This document shows positions 1-5,375 of a stretch of 9,698 nt of DNA, one piece after another. This DNA comes from an uncultured Chloroflexota bacterium (lineage in GTDB: Bacteria > Chloroflexota > UBA4733): contig CALBSQ010000189.1 of assembly GCA_937967325.1 (NCBI GenBank), positions 1 through 9,698 of the forward strand. Reading direction: 5' to 3'. How positions within the stretch are numbered: position 1 is the first letter of the stretch; each line of letters begins with the position of its first letter. Under the pieces are notes generated by a model. The model was not told the DNA's origin. It did no database searches and was given only the letters and a program-made list of their open reading frames with translations. The position numbers and the translations under genes were made by a program.

Positions 1-62
1 TCTACCTGTTGGCGCCCGACGGGCAGCCGCGGACCCTCCCCGCACCGACGCCGGCGCCGTAG
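1..62 (+). CDS. possible C-terminal tail of a convergent plus-strand gene (partial)
   Basis: Reading from base 3 the plus strand gives an open frame ending YLLAPDGQPRTLPAPTPAP and a TAG at 60-62. A Tyr-Leu-Leu-x-x-Asp-Gly core followed by a proline-rich tail looks like the end of a real protein, for example a beta strand and turn near the C terminus of an SCO-like or other extracytoplasmic protein, but 19 residues are too few to name a family. If real it is the only plus-strand gene and converges on the CopCD gene with 35 bases between stops. The minus strand here shows nothing better. Low confidence. Confidence 0.35.
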   Translation, partial: YLLAPDGQPRTLPAPTPAP

Positions 63-97
63 CGGCATCCGGCCGAGCAGCGGCGAGCGACCGTCGC

Positions 98-2476
98 CTA
101 GGGCGGAGCTGGCCCGGTCGTTCCTGCCGCCGGCAGGTCGTAGGCGAAGGTGCGCTCGATCAGGTGGCCGGGGTCGACTATCGTCTCTCGTTGCAAGCGG
201 TCCTGCCCGTTGATCTCCAGGCGGTACCAGATCGACGAGCCCGAGATGTACAGCGTGAGTGCGCGGAGGCCGTCCGATGCCGGGGCCGGTCGGATGTCGC
301 TGGCCCCGCCGGCCGCGTAGATCTCCTGGGCGACGAACTGCGGCCCGCTCATCGTCGCCGTGCTGACGGAGGCGCCACCGACGCTCGGCGAGACGCGCTC
401 GCTGAATGTGACCGTGGACTGGGAGCGCATCGCCTGGATCGCCCGAGCCAGCAGCGCCGGGTCCTCAGTTTGGGGCGGCCAGGGCACGGCGAAGTCGACG
501 CTGCCGCCAGCCCAGCCCTTGGCCGCCACGCTGACGGTGAGGGTGGTGGATCCCCGCTGCCAGGGGAACGTGACTGTGGCGCAGCCCGGCCCACAGCCGC
601 GTGGAAAGACATCGAACGCGCTGCCATCGGGCGCCCGGCCCTCGACGCCGATCCGCGTGCCGGTCACCGCTTCGCCGCTCGGCGCCAGCACCTCCAAGCG
701 GAGCTCGTCCTGAGCAGCTCCCAGGTAGACCGCCAGCAGCCCCACCATGCCGGCCTGCCGGACGACCGGCTCAGGCAAGGGCGGCGGGCCGAGGAGATCC
801 TCGGCGGTCACCGTCCGCGGTGGCGCCGCGCCCCCCATCACGACCGCTACGGCGACGGCGGTGAGGAGCAGCGTCCCCTCGGCGCGACTCAAGCCGCGGA
901 GCGGGCCGAGCCGCCCGAGCTGGAGCGCGGGCAGCCCTCTCTGGCGGGCGAGCAGCGCCAGCCCCAGCGCGATGGCGACGAGGAGCAGCTTCGCCAGGAG
1001 CAGCCGGCCGTAGGTGGTCGTCACCAGCTCGGCCGGCTGGCCGAAGAGCGCCAGCGCCACCACCCCACCGCTGGCCAGCGCTAGGCCCACCAGCGCCAGC
1101 GCCAACCGGGAATATCGCCGAGCCCCATCGCCCAGCACTCGGCGCCTCGCGTCATCGCCCGCCCGCCAGACGACGAGCACCAGGTGCGCCAGCCCGCCGA
1201 CCCAGAGACCCACGGTGACGAGGTGCAGCACGTTCGCCGGCGTCGCCCACCAGGTTGCCGTCGTGCCCGCGTGGCTGCGCAGGACCGCGGCGACAATGGC
1301 TAGGCCGAGCGGCAGGAGCGCCCATGGGCGCGTCCGCGACCGTGGGAGAAGCAATACCCAGAGACCGTAGGCCACCAAGAGGAATTGAGCCAGCGTCAGC
1401 ATAACCGCCGGTGTGGTGAGAACCGCCAGGGCAGGGCGCGCGCCAGCGGCTAGCTGATTACCATCGCTGGCCTGCTGAACGACGAGGGCGAACTGGACAG
1501 CGCCACCCAGCAGCGCGATCGCCAGGAGCCAGCGGATAGGGAGTGTGGGCACGACCAGCGGGTCCGGGCGCGCCACGGCAGCCCAGATGAAGCGCTCGCT
1601 GGCGAGTCCGCCGAAGGCAAGGAGCAGCCCGCCCAGGAACAGCCAGTTAGCCACCGTAGAGGGCCAGTCGATCGGCGCGGCGCTTTGGCTCGTCACCGCA
1701 GGGAGCCGGCTGGCCATCCCCACGGCGAAGGCGAACTCGCCCAGGGAGAGATGGCCATCCGAGGCGTCCACTTCCTGCCAGGACACCACGTAGACGCCGT
1801 CGGCCAGGCGCGGCAGCGGCACGTCGACGACGTGTCTGTCCTCGGAGAGCTGCAGCGCGCCGTCCGTGACCCGGGTCCCCCCGGCCGTCTTGACATCTAC
1901 GCGCTCGCCGACGACCGGGTCGCTGAATTGCAGGCGCAGGGACGCCGGACTCGTCTGAAGGCGTTCGCCCGGCTGCGGCGTCGACTGGACCAGGAAGGAG
2001 TGGGCCTCGGCTATGCCGGGCGTGAGGGCGAAGCCGCTCGCCAGCAGGAAGAGGACCAGGACGCACGAACGGCAACGGATGTGGCGCATGGACGCTCCGG
2101 ACCAGCGAAAGAACAGCGTGTAGTACAGCCGCTGCATGGCGATGCTCAGCCAGAAGAAGGTGTTAGTGAGGAACAGGACCCCCATGCCGATCAGCACCAG
2201 GCCACTGGCCCAGTTGAGTGCGCGGCGGTACCGCTTGACCCAGCCGAAGACGCCCGTCATGCGCGCGAAGCCGACCCCCGTGGCGACGAATGGGACCGCC
2301 ATACCGAGGGAGTAGAGCAGCAGCAGCGCCGCGCCCTGGCCCAGCGTCTGGGTGCTGCCGGCGTAGAACAGGATGGCCGCCAGGATCGGCCCCACGCAGG
2401 GCGTCCAGCCGAAGGCGAAAAGCACGCCGAGCAGCGTCGGCCTGGCCGCGCCGAGCGACGACGCCGCTCCGGCCAT
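98..2476 (-). CDS. half-CcdA - CopC - CopD fusion, putative copper-binding and uptake membrane protein (YcnJ-like)
   Basis: The 792-residue frame from ATG 2476 follows a strong ribosome binding site (GGAGG, 7-base gap). Residues 14-108 match the second half of CcdA, with the GWTPC motif (Cys27) and about three membrane helices. A second ATG at residue 130 begins a Sec signal peptide ending AEA, so mature CopC would start with His159. CopC ligands Asp240 and His242 lie in an SDGHLSLGEF motif. From about 270 to 550 follow roughly eight CopD helices, with the conserved SHAG and HLVTVGLWVGGLAHL segments and a YGRLLLAK motif. The last 240 residues are an outside domain with a CGPGC motif, as in YcnJ-type proteins. 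CopC-CopD proteins bind Cu(II) outside the membrane and are thought to import copper. The oddity is the CcdA half: no stop separates it from CopC, so translation from 2476 must give a fusion, while initiation at 2089 would give a normal 663-residue CopC-CopD. The CopC-CopD call is firm; which start dominates is unknown. Confidence 0.85.
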   Translation of the reverse strand: MAGAASSLGAARPTLLGVLFAFGWTPCVGPILAAILFYAGSTQTLGQGAALLLLYSLGMAVPFVATGVGFARMTGVFGWVKRYRRALNWASGLVLIGMGVLFLTNTFFWLSIAMQRLYYTLFFRWSGASMRHIRCRSCVLVLFLLASGFALTPGIAEAHSFLVQSTPQPGERLQTSPASLRLQFSDPVVGERVDVKTAGGTRVTDGALQLSEDRHVVDVPLPRLADGVYVVSWQEVDASDGHLSLGEFAFAVGMASRLPAVTSQSAAPIDWPSTVANWLFLGGLLLAFGGLASERFIWAAVARPDPLVVPTLPIRWLLAIALLGGAVQFALVVQQASDGNQLAAGARPALAVLTTPAVMLTLAQFLLVAYGLWVLLLPRSRTRPWALLPLGLAIVAAVLRSHAGTTATWWATPANVLHLVTVGLWVGGLAHLVLVVWRAGDDARRRVLGDGARRYSRLALALVGLALASGGVVALALFGQPAELVTTTYGRLLLAKLLLVAIALGLALLARQRGLPALQLGRLGPLRGLSRAEGTLLLTAVAVAVVMGGAAPPRTVTAEDLLGPPPLPEPVVRQAGMVGLLAVYLGAAQDELRLEVLAPSGEAVTGTRIGVEGRAPDGSAFDVFPRGCGPGCATVTFPWQRGSTTLTVSVAAKGWAGGSVDFAVPWPPQTEDPALLARAIQAMRSQSTVTFSERVSPSVGGASVSTATMSGPQFVAQEIYAAGGASDIRPAPASDGLRALTLYISGSSIWYRLEINGQDRLQRETIVDPGHLIERTFAYDLPAAGTTGPAPP
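2087..2100 (-). promoter_or_regulatory. internal start and ribosome binding site for CopC-CopD
   Basis: On the minus strand CCGGAGCGTCC precedes ATG at 2089; GGAG stands 5 bases before the ATG. The following residues MRHIRCRSCVLVLFLLAS are a textbook signal peptide start, and the predicted cleavage after AEA exposes the N-terminal histidine that CopC proteins use as a copper ligand. This supports independent translation of CopC-CopD from inside the longer frame. Confidence 0.6.
2090..2476 (-). other. N-terminally truncated CcdA module ahead of CopC
   Basis: This segment encodes only the second three-helix half of a CcdA/DsbD-type transporter: one active-site cysteine in GWTPCVGPIL, then helices at about residues 47-71 and 86-108 and a short aromatic tail. 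CcdA normally has two such halves, each with one cysteine. The first half is not found upstream, where a SHOCT gene ends at 2568 and the remaining 91 bases carry no hydrophobic coding sequence. It is either a deletion remnant that captured a good ribosome binding site or a true half-size module. It has no stop codon of its own and reads straight into CopC. Confidence 0.7.
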
Positions 2477-2530
2477 GGTGCGACCTCCGTCCGTCTCGCA
2501 GCTGACGCCGCTCCACTGCCGACGCTCTCC

Positions 2531-2551
2531 ATATACGGACCGTCGTACCAT
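2531..2551 (-). promoter_or_regulatory. GTAC-centred dyad, copy A, upstream of the CcdA-CopCD gene
   Basis: The minus strand reads ATGGTACGACGGTCCGT, with TACG/CGTA arms and TATATGG immediately after, a possible but weak -10. It lies 58 bases before ATG 2476 and shares 12 of 17 positions with the site before ccdA (9255-9273). I infer a shared operator or promoter element; no regulator gene is in the window. Confidence 0.4.
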
Positions 2552-2567
2552 TCGAGAGAGTAGGCGT

Positions 2568-2966
2568 CTAGACGACGCGGTCGGGCCGACTCGCCAGCTC
2601 GTCGCGCAGGCGCTCATACTCCTCGCGCGTGATCTCGCCCTTGGCGTAGCGCTCCCGGGCGATGTCCATAGCATCCCCGCGATCCGGCGACCGCCCACGG
2701 GGCAGATCGGTCGCCCAGCGCACGAGCGCCACGATACCCAGGACGACGGCGAGCCAGAACAGCAGCATCGCTAGCCACATGATGGGCATGCCGACGCCCA
2801 TCCAGCCCCAGGCCCAGGGCATCATCCCGCCGCCGTAGCGGGAGGCGGCCCCGACCGCGCCAGACATCGCGACCACAGCCCAGCCGGCCACCGCCACGAC
2901 CACCGCGCCGATGAGCGCCAGCAGCGCCCAGCCACCGGGCCCCCAACGCCGTCTCTGGTCCAGCAT
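2568..2966 (-). CDS. two-helix membrane protein with C-terminal SHOCT domain
   Basis: The 132-residue protein starts at ATG 2966 behind AGGAG with a 6-base gap. Helix 1 is about residues 12-35 and helix 2 about 60-84. Between them is a Met/Trp-rich loop (GGGMMPWAWGWMGVGM) that could contact soft metals, though this is inference. Residues 104-124 form a SHOCT motif: RERYAKGEI followed by TREEYERLRDEL. SHOCT is a short helical domain usually at the end of membrane proteins and thought to mediate oligomerisation; it has no enzymatic role. Membrane SHOCT proteins are common beside copper-handling genes. The gene sits between the cupredoxin and the CcdA-CopCD gene and ends 91 bases before the latter. 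The family call is firm but the function is unknown. Confidence 0.85.
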   Translation of the reverse strand: MLDQRRRWGPGGWALLALIGAVVVAVAGWAVVAMSGAVGAASRYGGGMMPWAWGWMGVGMPIMWLAMLLFWLAVVLGIVALVRWATDLPRGRSPDRGDAMDIARERYAKGEITREEYERLRDELASRPDRVV

Positions 2967-2980
2967 GGCTCGCTCCTCTC

Positions 2981-2994
2981 TGGCGGATCCGCCA
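2981..2994. promoter_or_regulatory. perfect 14-base palindrome before the SHOCT gene
   Basis: TGGCGGATCCGCCA is identical to its reverse complement. It ends 15 bases before ATG 2966, directly ahead of the AGGAG site, and follows TTGTT on the minus strand. It could be an operator near the start of transcription or a small leader hairpin; there is no U-tract to make it a terminator. Confidence 0.35.
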
Positions 2995-3026
2995 AAACAA
3001 CCTACTCGGCGAGGTAAGATGCGCTA

Positions 3027-3059
3027 CGGCGGTGGGCCGCAAGCCGTATGCCACCGCCG
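3027..3059. terminator. 9-base-pair hairpin after the cupredoxin gene
   Basis: Arms CGGCGGTGG (3027-3035) and CCACCGCCG (3051-3059) are perfectly complementary around a 15-base loop, starting 36 bases beyond the cupredoxin stop on the minus strand. The strong GC stem suits a transcription end or mRNA stabiliser, but no U-run follows on either strand, so an intrinsic terminator is not proven. Confidence 0.35.
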
Positions 3060-3094
3060 CCGTTCCCGCGTGTCCGACCCCGATCGCTCCGCGC

Positions 3095-3793
3095 TCATCG
3101 CACCACCAGCTTGCCGTCCATGCCCTGTTGCGCATGCCCGGGCGCCGGGCAGAGGTAGTAGTAGGCGCCGGCATCCGCGGCGGTGAAGCGCACGGTGCGC
3201 CCGAACCATTGACTGTCTGTTGCCCCCGGCGCCGGCATGGCAAAAGCGCCGGAGAAGGCCGCCGGCGCGTCCATCATCACCATGAAGGGATAGGGCGGAG
3301 GGGCGGTGGTGAGCTCCCAGCCGTGCGGCGTCCCGGTATCGGCATCGAAGAAATGTACCGTGACCTGGGCATCCTCAGGGACGACGATGGTAGGATTTAC
3401 CAGGCCGTCGACGTTCCAGGTCATATCTTGCTGCCCTTCCGGGCTGCCGAGCGCGACCAGCTCGACATCCGCCGTGTCGTAGGTGACAGTGTTCGTCTGG
3501 CGATCGATGCTGGCGTCGCCGGCCAACTGTTGCGCGAGCGTCCGGGCCGCCTGGGGTGTCGAGGCAGTCACCGCGCTGCCGTCACCGCCCATCATGCCGC
3601 CCGACCCCATTATGCCGGCGCCTCCGCCCATCATGCCGAAAGCGGCCTGGCCACCGTCAGCGGTACTCGTGGTATCCCCATCACCCCCCGCCATTCCGGC
3701 GTCCCCTTGCGCCAGCGCCACGCCTGCGTCGGTCAGCAGCAGCGCCAGCATCAGGAGCCCGCCGGCCAGCAGCCCAAGCATCCGCTGTCGCAT
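3095..3793 (-). CDS. secreted sulfocyanin/rusticyanin-like type 1 copper protein (cupredoxin)
   Basis: The 232-residue precursor begins at ATG 3793 with AAGGGG 6 bases upstream. Residues 1-28 are a Sec signal peptide ending ALA. Residues 30-72 form a Gly/Met-rich linker with MM pairs near 54 and 67. The cupredoxin fold runs from about residue 100. Its type 1 copper ligands are visible: His157 in PHGWEL, then Cys215, His220 and Met225 in YYYLCPAPGHAQQGM. Such proteins carry single electrons outside the membrane, often to a heme-copper oxidase. It lies between the 59-residue Met/Cys gene and the SHOCT gene; its partner may be the CoxB CuA site further upstream. The fold and site are certain. 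The exact subfamily, and whether the protein is an electron carrier or a copper store, are inferred. The Met-rich linker is an unusual addition. Confidence 0.9.
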   Translation of the reverse strand: MRQRMLGLLAGGLLMLALLLTDAGVALAQGDAGMAGGDGDTTSTADGGQAAFGMMGGGAGIMGSGGMMGGDGSAVTASTPQAARTLAQQLAGDASIDRQTNTVTYDTADVELVALGSPEGQQDMTWNVDGLVNPTIVVPEDAQVTVHFFDADTGTPHGWELTTAPPPYPFMVMMDAPAAFSGAFAMPAPGATDSQWFGRTVRFTAADAGAYYYLCPAPGHAQQGMDGKLVVR

Positions 3794-3821
3794 CCCGTTC
3801 CCCTTCCGATCTCGTCATGCC

Positions 3822-3838
3822 CACGGTCTGCGTACCGA
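3822..3838 (-). promoter_or_regulatory. degenerate GTAC dyad before the cupredoxin gene
   Basis: The minus strand reads TCGGTACGCAGACCGTG, with CGGT/ACCG arms, resembling the site before the CcdA-CopCD gene in its GGTACG and CCGT blocks. TTGAAA at 3854-3849, one base from TTGACA, could be a -35, but I see no convincing -10. Weak evidence. Confidence 0.25.
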
Positions 3839-3941
3839 GCGGCGCGAGTTTCAACCGTCCAGAGGGAGGGGCTATGCTCCCTTCCCGCGCGCCGCCCTGC
3901 CGGCCGGCACGAGATCGTCCGTCCCTCGCAGAAGCGTCGTG

Positions 3942-4121
3942 TCAGGGGCAGGGCTGCATCGTCGCCATTGTACAACCGGCCTGCATCATCTGCAGGCAGA
4001 CCTGGCCATGCATCATCTGCATGCAGGCGTGAAATACCGCGGCCGCGGCCCTCTGTAGGCTCTGCGTGTGCGCCAGTCGCGTGACGGACGCGACCGCGTG
4101 CGTGATGTGCAGCGTGGGCAT
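3942..4121 (-). CDS. 59-residue Met/Cys-repeat mini-protein, putative copper-binding
   Basis: ATG 4121 follows AGGAG with a 7-base gap; the frame ends at TGA 3944-3942. The N-terminal 30 residues contain His5, His8 and His18 and an Ala-rich helix. The C-terminal half is built of nine-residue units: CMQMMHGQV, CLQMMQAGC, TMATMQPCP. Cysteines fall at 33, 42, 50 and 58 and methionines at 34, 36, 37, 45, 46, 52 and 55. Dense Cys and Met thioethers suit Cu(I). The regular spacing suggests helix, loosely recalling Cys-lined four-helix-bundle copper storage proteins, but I do not recognise the family. There is no signal peptide, so the product is probably cytoplasmic unless exported otherwise. It lies between the HMBD protein and the cupredoxin, both metal-related. 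The main doubt is its small size; the ribosome binding site, context and composition argue that it is real. Confidence 0.6.
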   Translation of the reverse strand: MPTLHITHAVASVTRLAHTQSLQRAAAAVFHACMQMMHGQVCLQMMQAGCTMATMQPCP

Positions 4122-4184
4122 AGGTTCGCTCCTGCTCTCCTCTTCAGTCCCAGCGCCGACGCGGCGCCGGAAAGTCCTCGTCCG

Positions 4185-4220
4185 CCGGGCATCCTCACTC
4201 CGTGAGCGTCAGATGCCCGG
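4185..4220. promoter_or_regulatory. long two-part hairpin between the HMBD gene and the 59-residue gene
   Basis: CCGGGCATC (4185-4193) and GATGCCCGG (4212-4220) are perfectly complementary. Inside them CTCAC (4194-4198) pairs with GTGAG (4202-4206) around a 3-base loop, leaving a CGTCA bulge. It lies 64 bases before ATG 4121. Without a U-run it is more likely an RNA stabiliser, attenuator or processing site than a simple terminator. Confidence 0.4.
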
Positions 4221-4262
4221 TGACGCGCCGCATGTATCGAGCCACTGGCATCCGGCCAACGG

Positions 4263-4790
4263 CTACCGTCGAGTGTCGGCGGCCCGTGCCACCTGCTCCG
4301 CCTCGCGGAGCGCTTTGCTGGTCGGGACAGCCTCCTCGGCTGCGGCCAACTCCTCCAGGCGGCTCTGGAGCGCCGCCTGCTGCTCGCTCACCTGCTGGAG
4401 TTGCCCGCGCAACTGGGCGAGCTGTTCCTCGCGGCTGAGCAGAGCAGCGTTCGCGGGCGCTGGCGTCGTCTGCGCCGGCTTGGCCGGCGCGACCGGCACC
4501 AGATCCATCCCGCACTTGGGGCACCGCCCCGGCTGATCCTGACGCACCTCCGGGTGCATCGGGCAGGTGTACTGCTGGCCCGGTTGCCCCTCCTGATTCG
4601 CCATATCGTTCATGCCGCCCATCTTGCCCATGCCAAACATCATGATGCCCATGGACAGGGGGCAAATGAGTATGAGCAAGGTCGGAAACGCGGCCGCGAA
4701 CAGGCTGGGCTGGAACAACCAGATCCCCGCCGCCACGACCCCCAGTCCCGCCAGCACCTTCGGGTTAAGGCAACACTTCAGCATCGACAC
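4263..4790 (-). CDS. DUF2933-like membrane protein with heavy-metal-binding domain and coiled coil
   Basis: The 175-residue protein starts at GTG 4790, preferred over ATG 4784 because AGGAGG lies 8 bases before the GTG. Residues 2-56 resemble DUF2933: a cysteine pair (Cys6-Cys7), helices at about 11-25 and 33-53, and a CPLSMGIMM segment. Residues 74-98 are a heavy-metal-binding domain (HMBD) with CPMHP (Cys76, His79) and CPKCGM (Cys90, Cys93, Met95), the module seen in CusB-type adaptors and some copper ATPases. After an Ala/Pro linker, residues 119-150 and beyond form a Gln/Leu-rich coiled coil. The likely role is metal binding at the membrane, with the coiled coil joining a partner such as the neighbouring 121-residue protein. 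The two genes are 42 bases apart. The HMBD call is firm and the DUF2933 match good; the metal and direction of transfer are unknown. Confidence 0.85.
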   Translation of the reverse strand: MSMLKCCLNPKVLAGLGVVAAGIWLFQPSLFAAAFPTLLILICPLSMGIMMFGMGKMGGMNDMANQEGQPGQQYTCPMHPEVRQDQPGRCPKCGMDLVPVAPAKPAQTTPAPANAALLSREEQLAQLRGQLQQVSEQQAALQSRLEELAAAEEAVPTSKALREAEQVARAADTRR

Positions 4791-4832
4791 CGCGCAACCC
4801 TCCTGATCTCACTGTGCATGTCTCTGTGTCCG

Positions 4833-5198
4833 CTATCGCCGGGCATCCTCGCGCCCGACAGACAATAACGGCCGAACGGCTGGCCCGTGCTCCCGGGCCG
4901 GTTCCACTGGCTCCTGCTCCAGACTGGCGACCTGACGGGCAAGCGCCTCTTGCCGGGCCTGCAGCTCCATGAGTTGTGCCCGCGCCTCCGCCACCGTCGC
5001 AGGCCGCTGCGCCTGGCCGCTGGCGTCGTCTTCGGCGGGCGCTTGCCCGCAGCCGCTCGCCATCCCCCGACCTTGCTGCTGGGACATGCCGCAGCAGCCC
5101 ATCCCGCCCCCGCCGCGAGACAGCACCAAGAGGACGGCGCCACCGAGGGCCATCCAGACGCCGTATGTCTGCACGAACTGGAGTATCTCGCTCACCAT
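4833..5198 (-). CDS. small single-helix membrane protein with CC/Met motif and coiled coil, function unknown
   Basis: The 121-residue protein is placed at ATG 5198; GTG 5195 is an equal alternative because GAGGAG stands 3 bases before the ATG and 6 before the GTG. Residues 10-28 are one membrane helix. They are followed by GGGGMGCCGMSQQQ (Cys35, Cys36) and GMASGCG (Cys50), a likely metal or thiol site near the membrane surface. Residues 67-97 are a coiled coil with heptad leucines. The C terminus is polar and Arg-rich. I do not recognise the family. The layout matches the next gene (4790-4263): membrane anchor, Cys/Met motif, linker, coiled coil, so the two may form a hetero-oligomer. It follows lgt after 142 bases containing the hairpin at the lgt stop. 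It is real on ribosome binding site and composition; the function is open. Confidence 0.75.
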   Translation of the reverse strand: MVSEILQFVQTYGVWMALGGAVLLVLSRGGGGMGCCGMSQQQGRGMASGCGQAPAEDDASGQAQRPATVAEARAQLMELQARQEALARQVASLEQEPVEPAREHGPAVRPLLSVGREDARR

Positions 5199-5353
5199 TG
5201 TCTCCTCAGCAGCCCGCACCGCAGCCGCGGCGGGTCAGCATGACAGAACCACACCAGCCGGGGTGGTACAGACCCCATGGCTCTCCAAACCACGACTACC
5301 TCGATCGAATAGGACTCCTTCCGCTCGTCGGCGGTATCTCGCCGGAAAGCAAT

Positions 5354-5375
5354 GGCAGCCGTCACGCCGGCTGCC
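5354..5375 (-). terminator. hairpin over the lgt stop codon
   Basis: GGCAGCC (5354-5360) and GGCTGCC (5369-5375) pair perfectly around an 8-base loop that holds the lgt TGA. On the minus strand ATTGCTTTCC follows, a broken U-rich stretch. This may be a weak intrinsic terminator or translational end structure between lgt and the small CC-motif gene. Confidence 0.4.

Noticed and set aside
82..98. GGCGA/TCGCC inverted repeat at the CopCD stop
   Set aside because: Five pairs without a U-tract in GC-rich DNA; not distinguishable from chance.
164..1084. 306-residue plus-strand frame antisense to CopD
   Set aside because: The composition is Arg/Ala/Gln/Pro-rich with no domain, exactly opposite a well-supported gene; a GC-driven shadow.
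2477..2698. N-terminal 74-residue extension of the CcdA-CopCD frame
   Set aside because: It overlaps the end of the SHOCT gene in another frame, has low-complexity Arg/Ser content and no membrane helix, while ATG 2476 has an excellent ribosome binding site.
3863..3882. AGGGAG/CTCCCT inverted repeat after the Met/Cys mini-gene
   Set aside because: Only six pairs with an 8-base loop and no U-run; too weak to call a terminator.
4013..4198. 61-residue minus-strand frame overlapping the Met/Cys mini-gene
   Set aside because: It has Arg-rich composition and no ribosome binding site; the overlapping 4121-3942 frame has both a ribosome binding site and patterned composition.
4184..4850. 13-base repeat GCCGGGCATCCTC at 4184-4196 and near 4838-4850
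   Set aside because: In GC-rich DNA one such 13-base match in 9.7 kb is expected by chance; no longer similarity surrounds it.
5193..5280. 28-residue minus-strand frame starting MGSVPPRLVW between lgt and the CC-motif gene
   Set aside because: It is very short, with no pattern, and runs into the next gene start; it could be a coupling leader peptide but nothing supports it.
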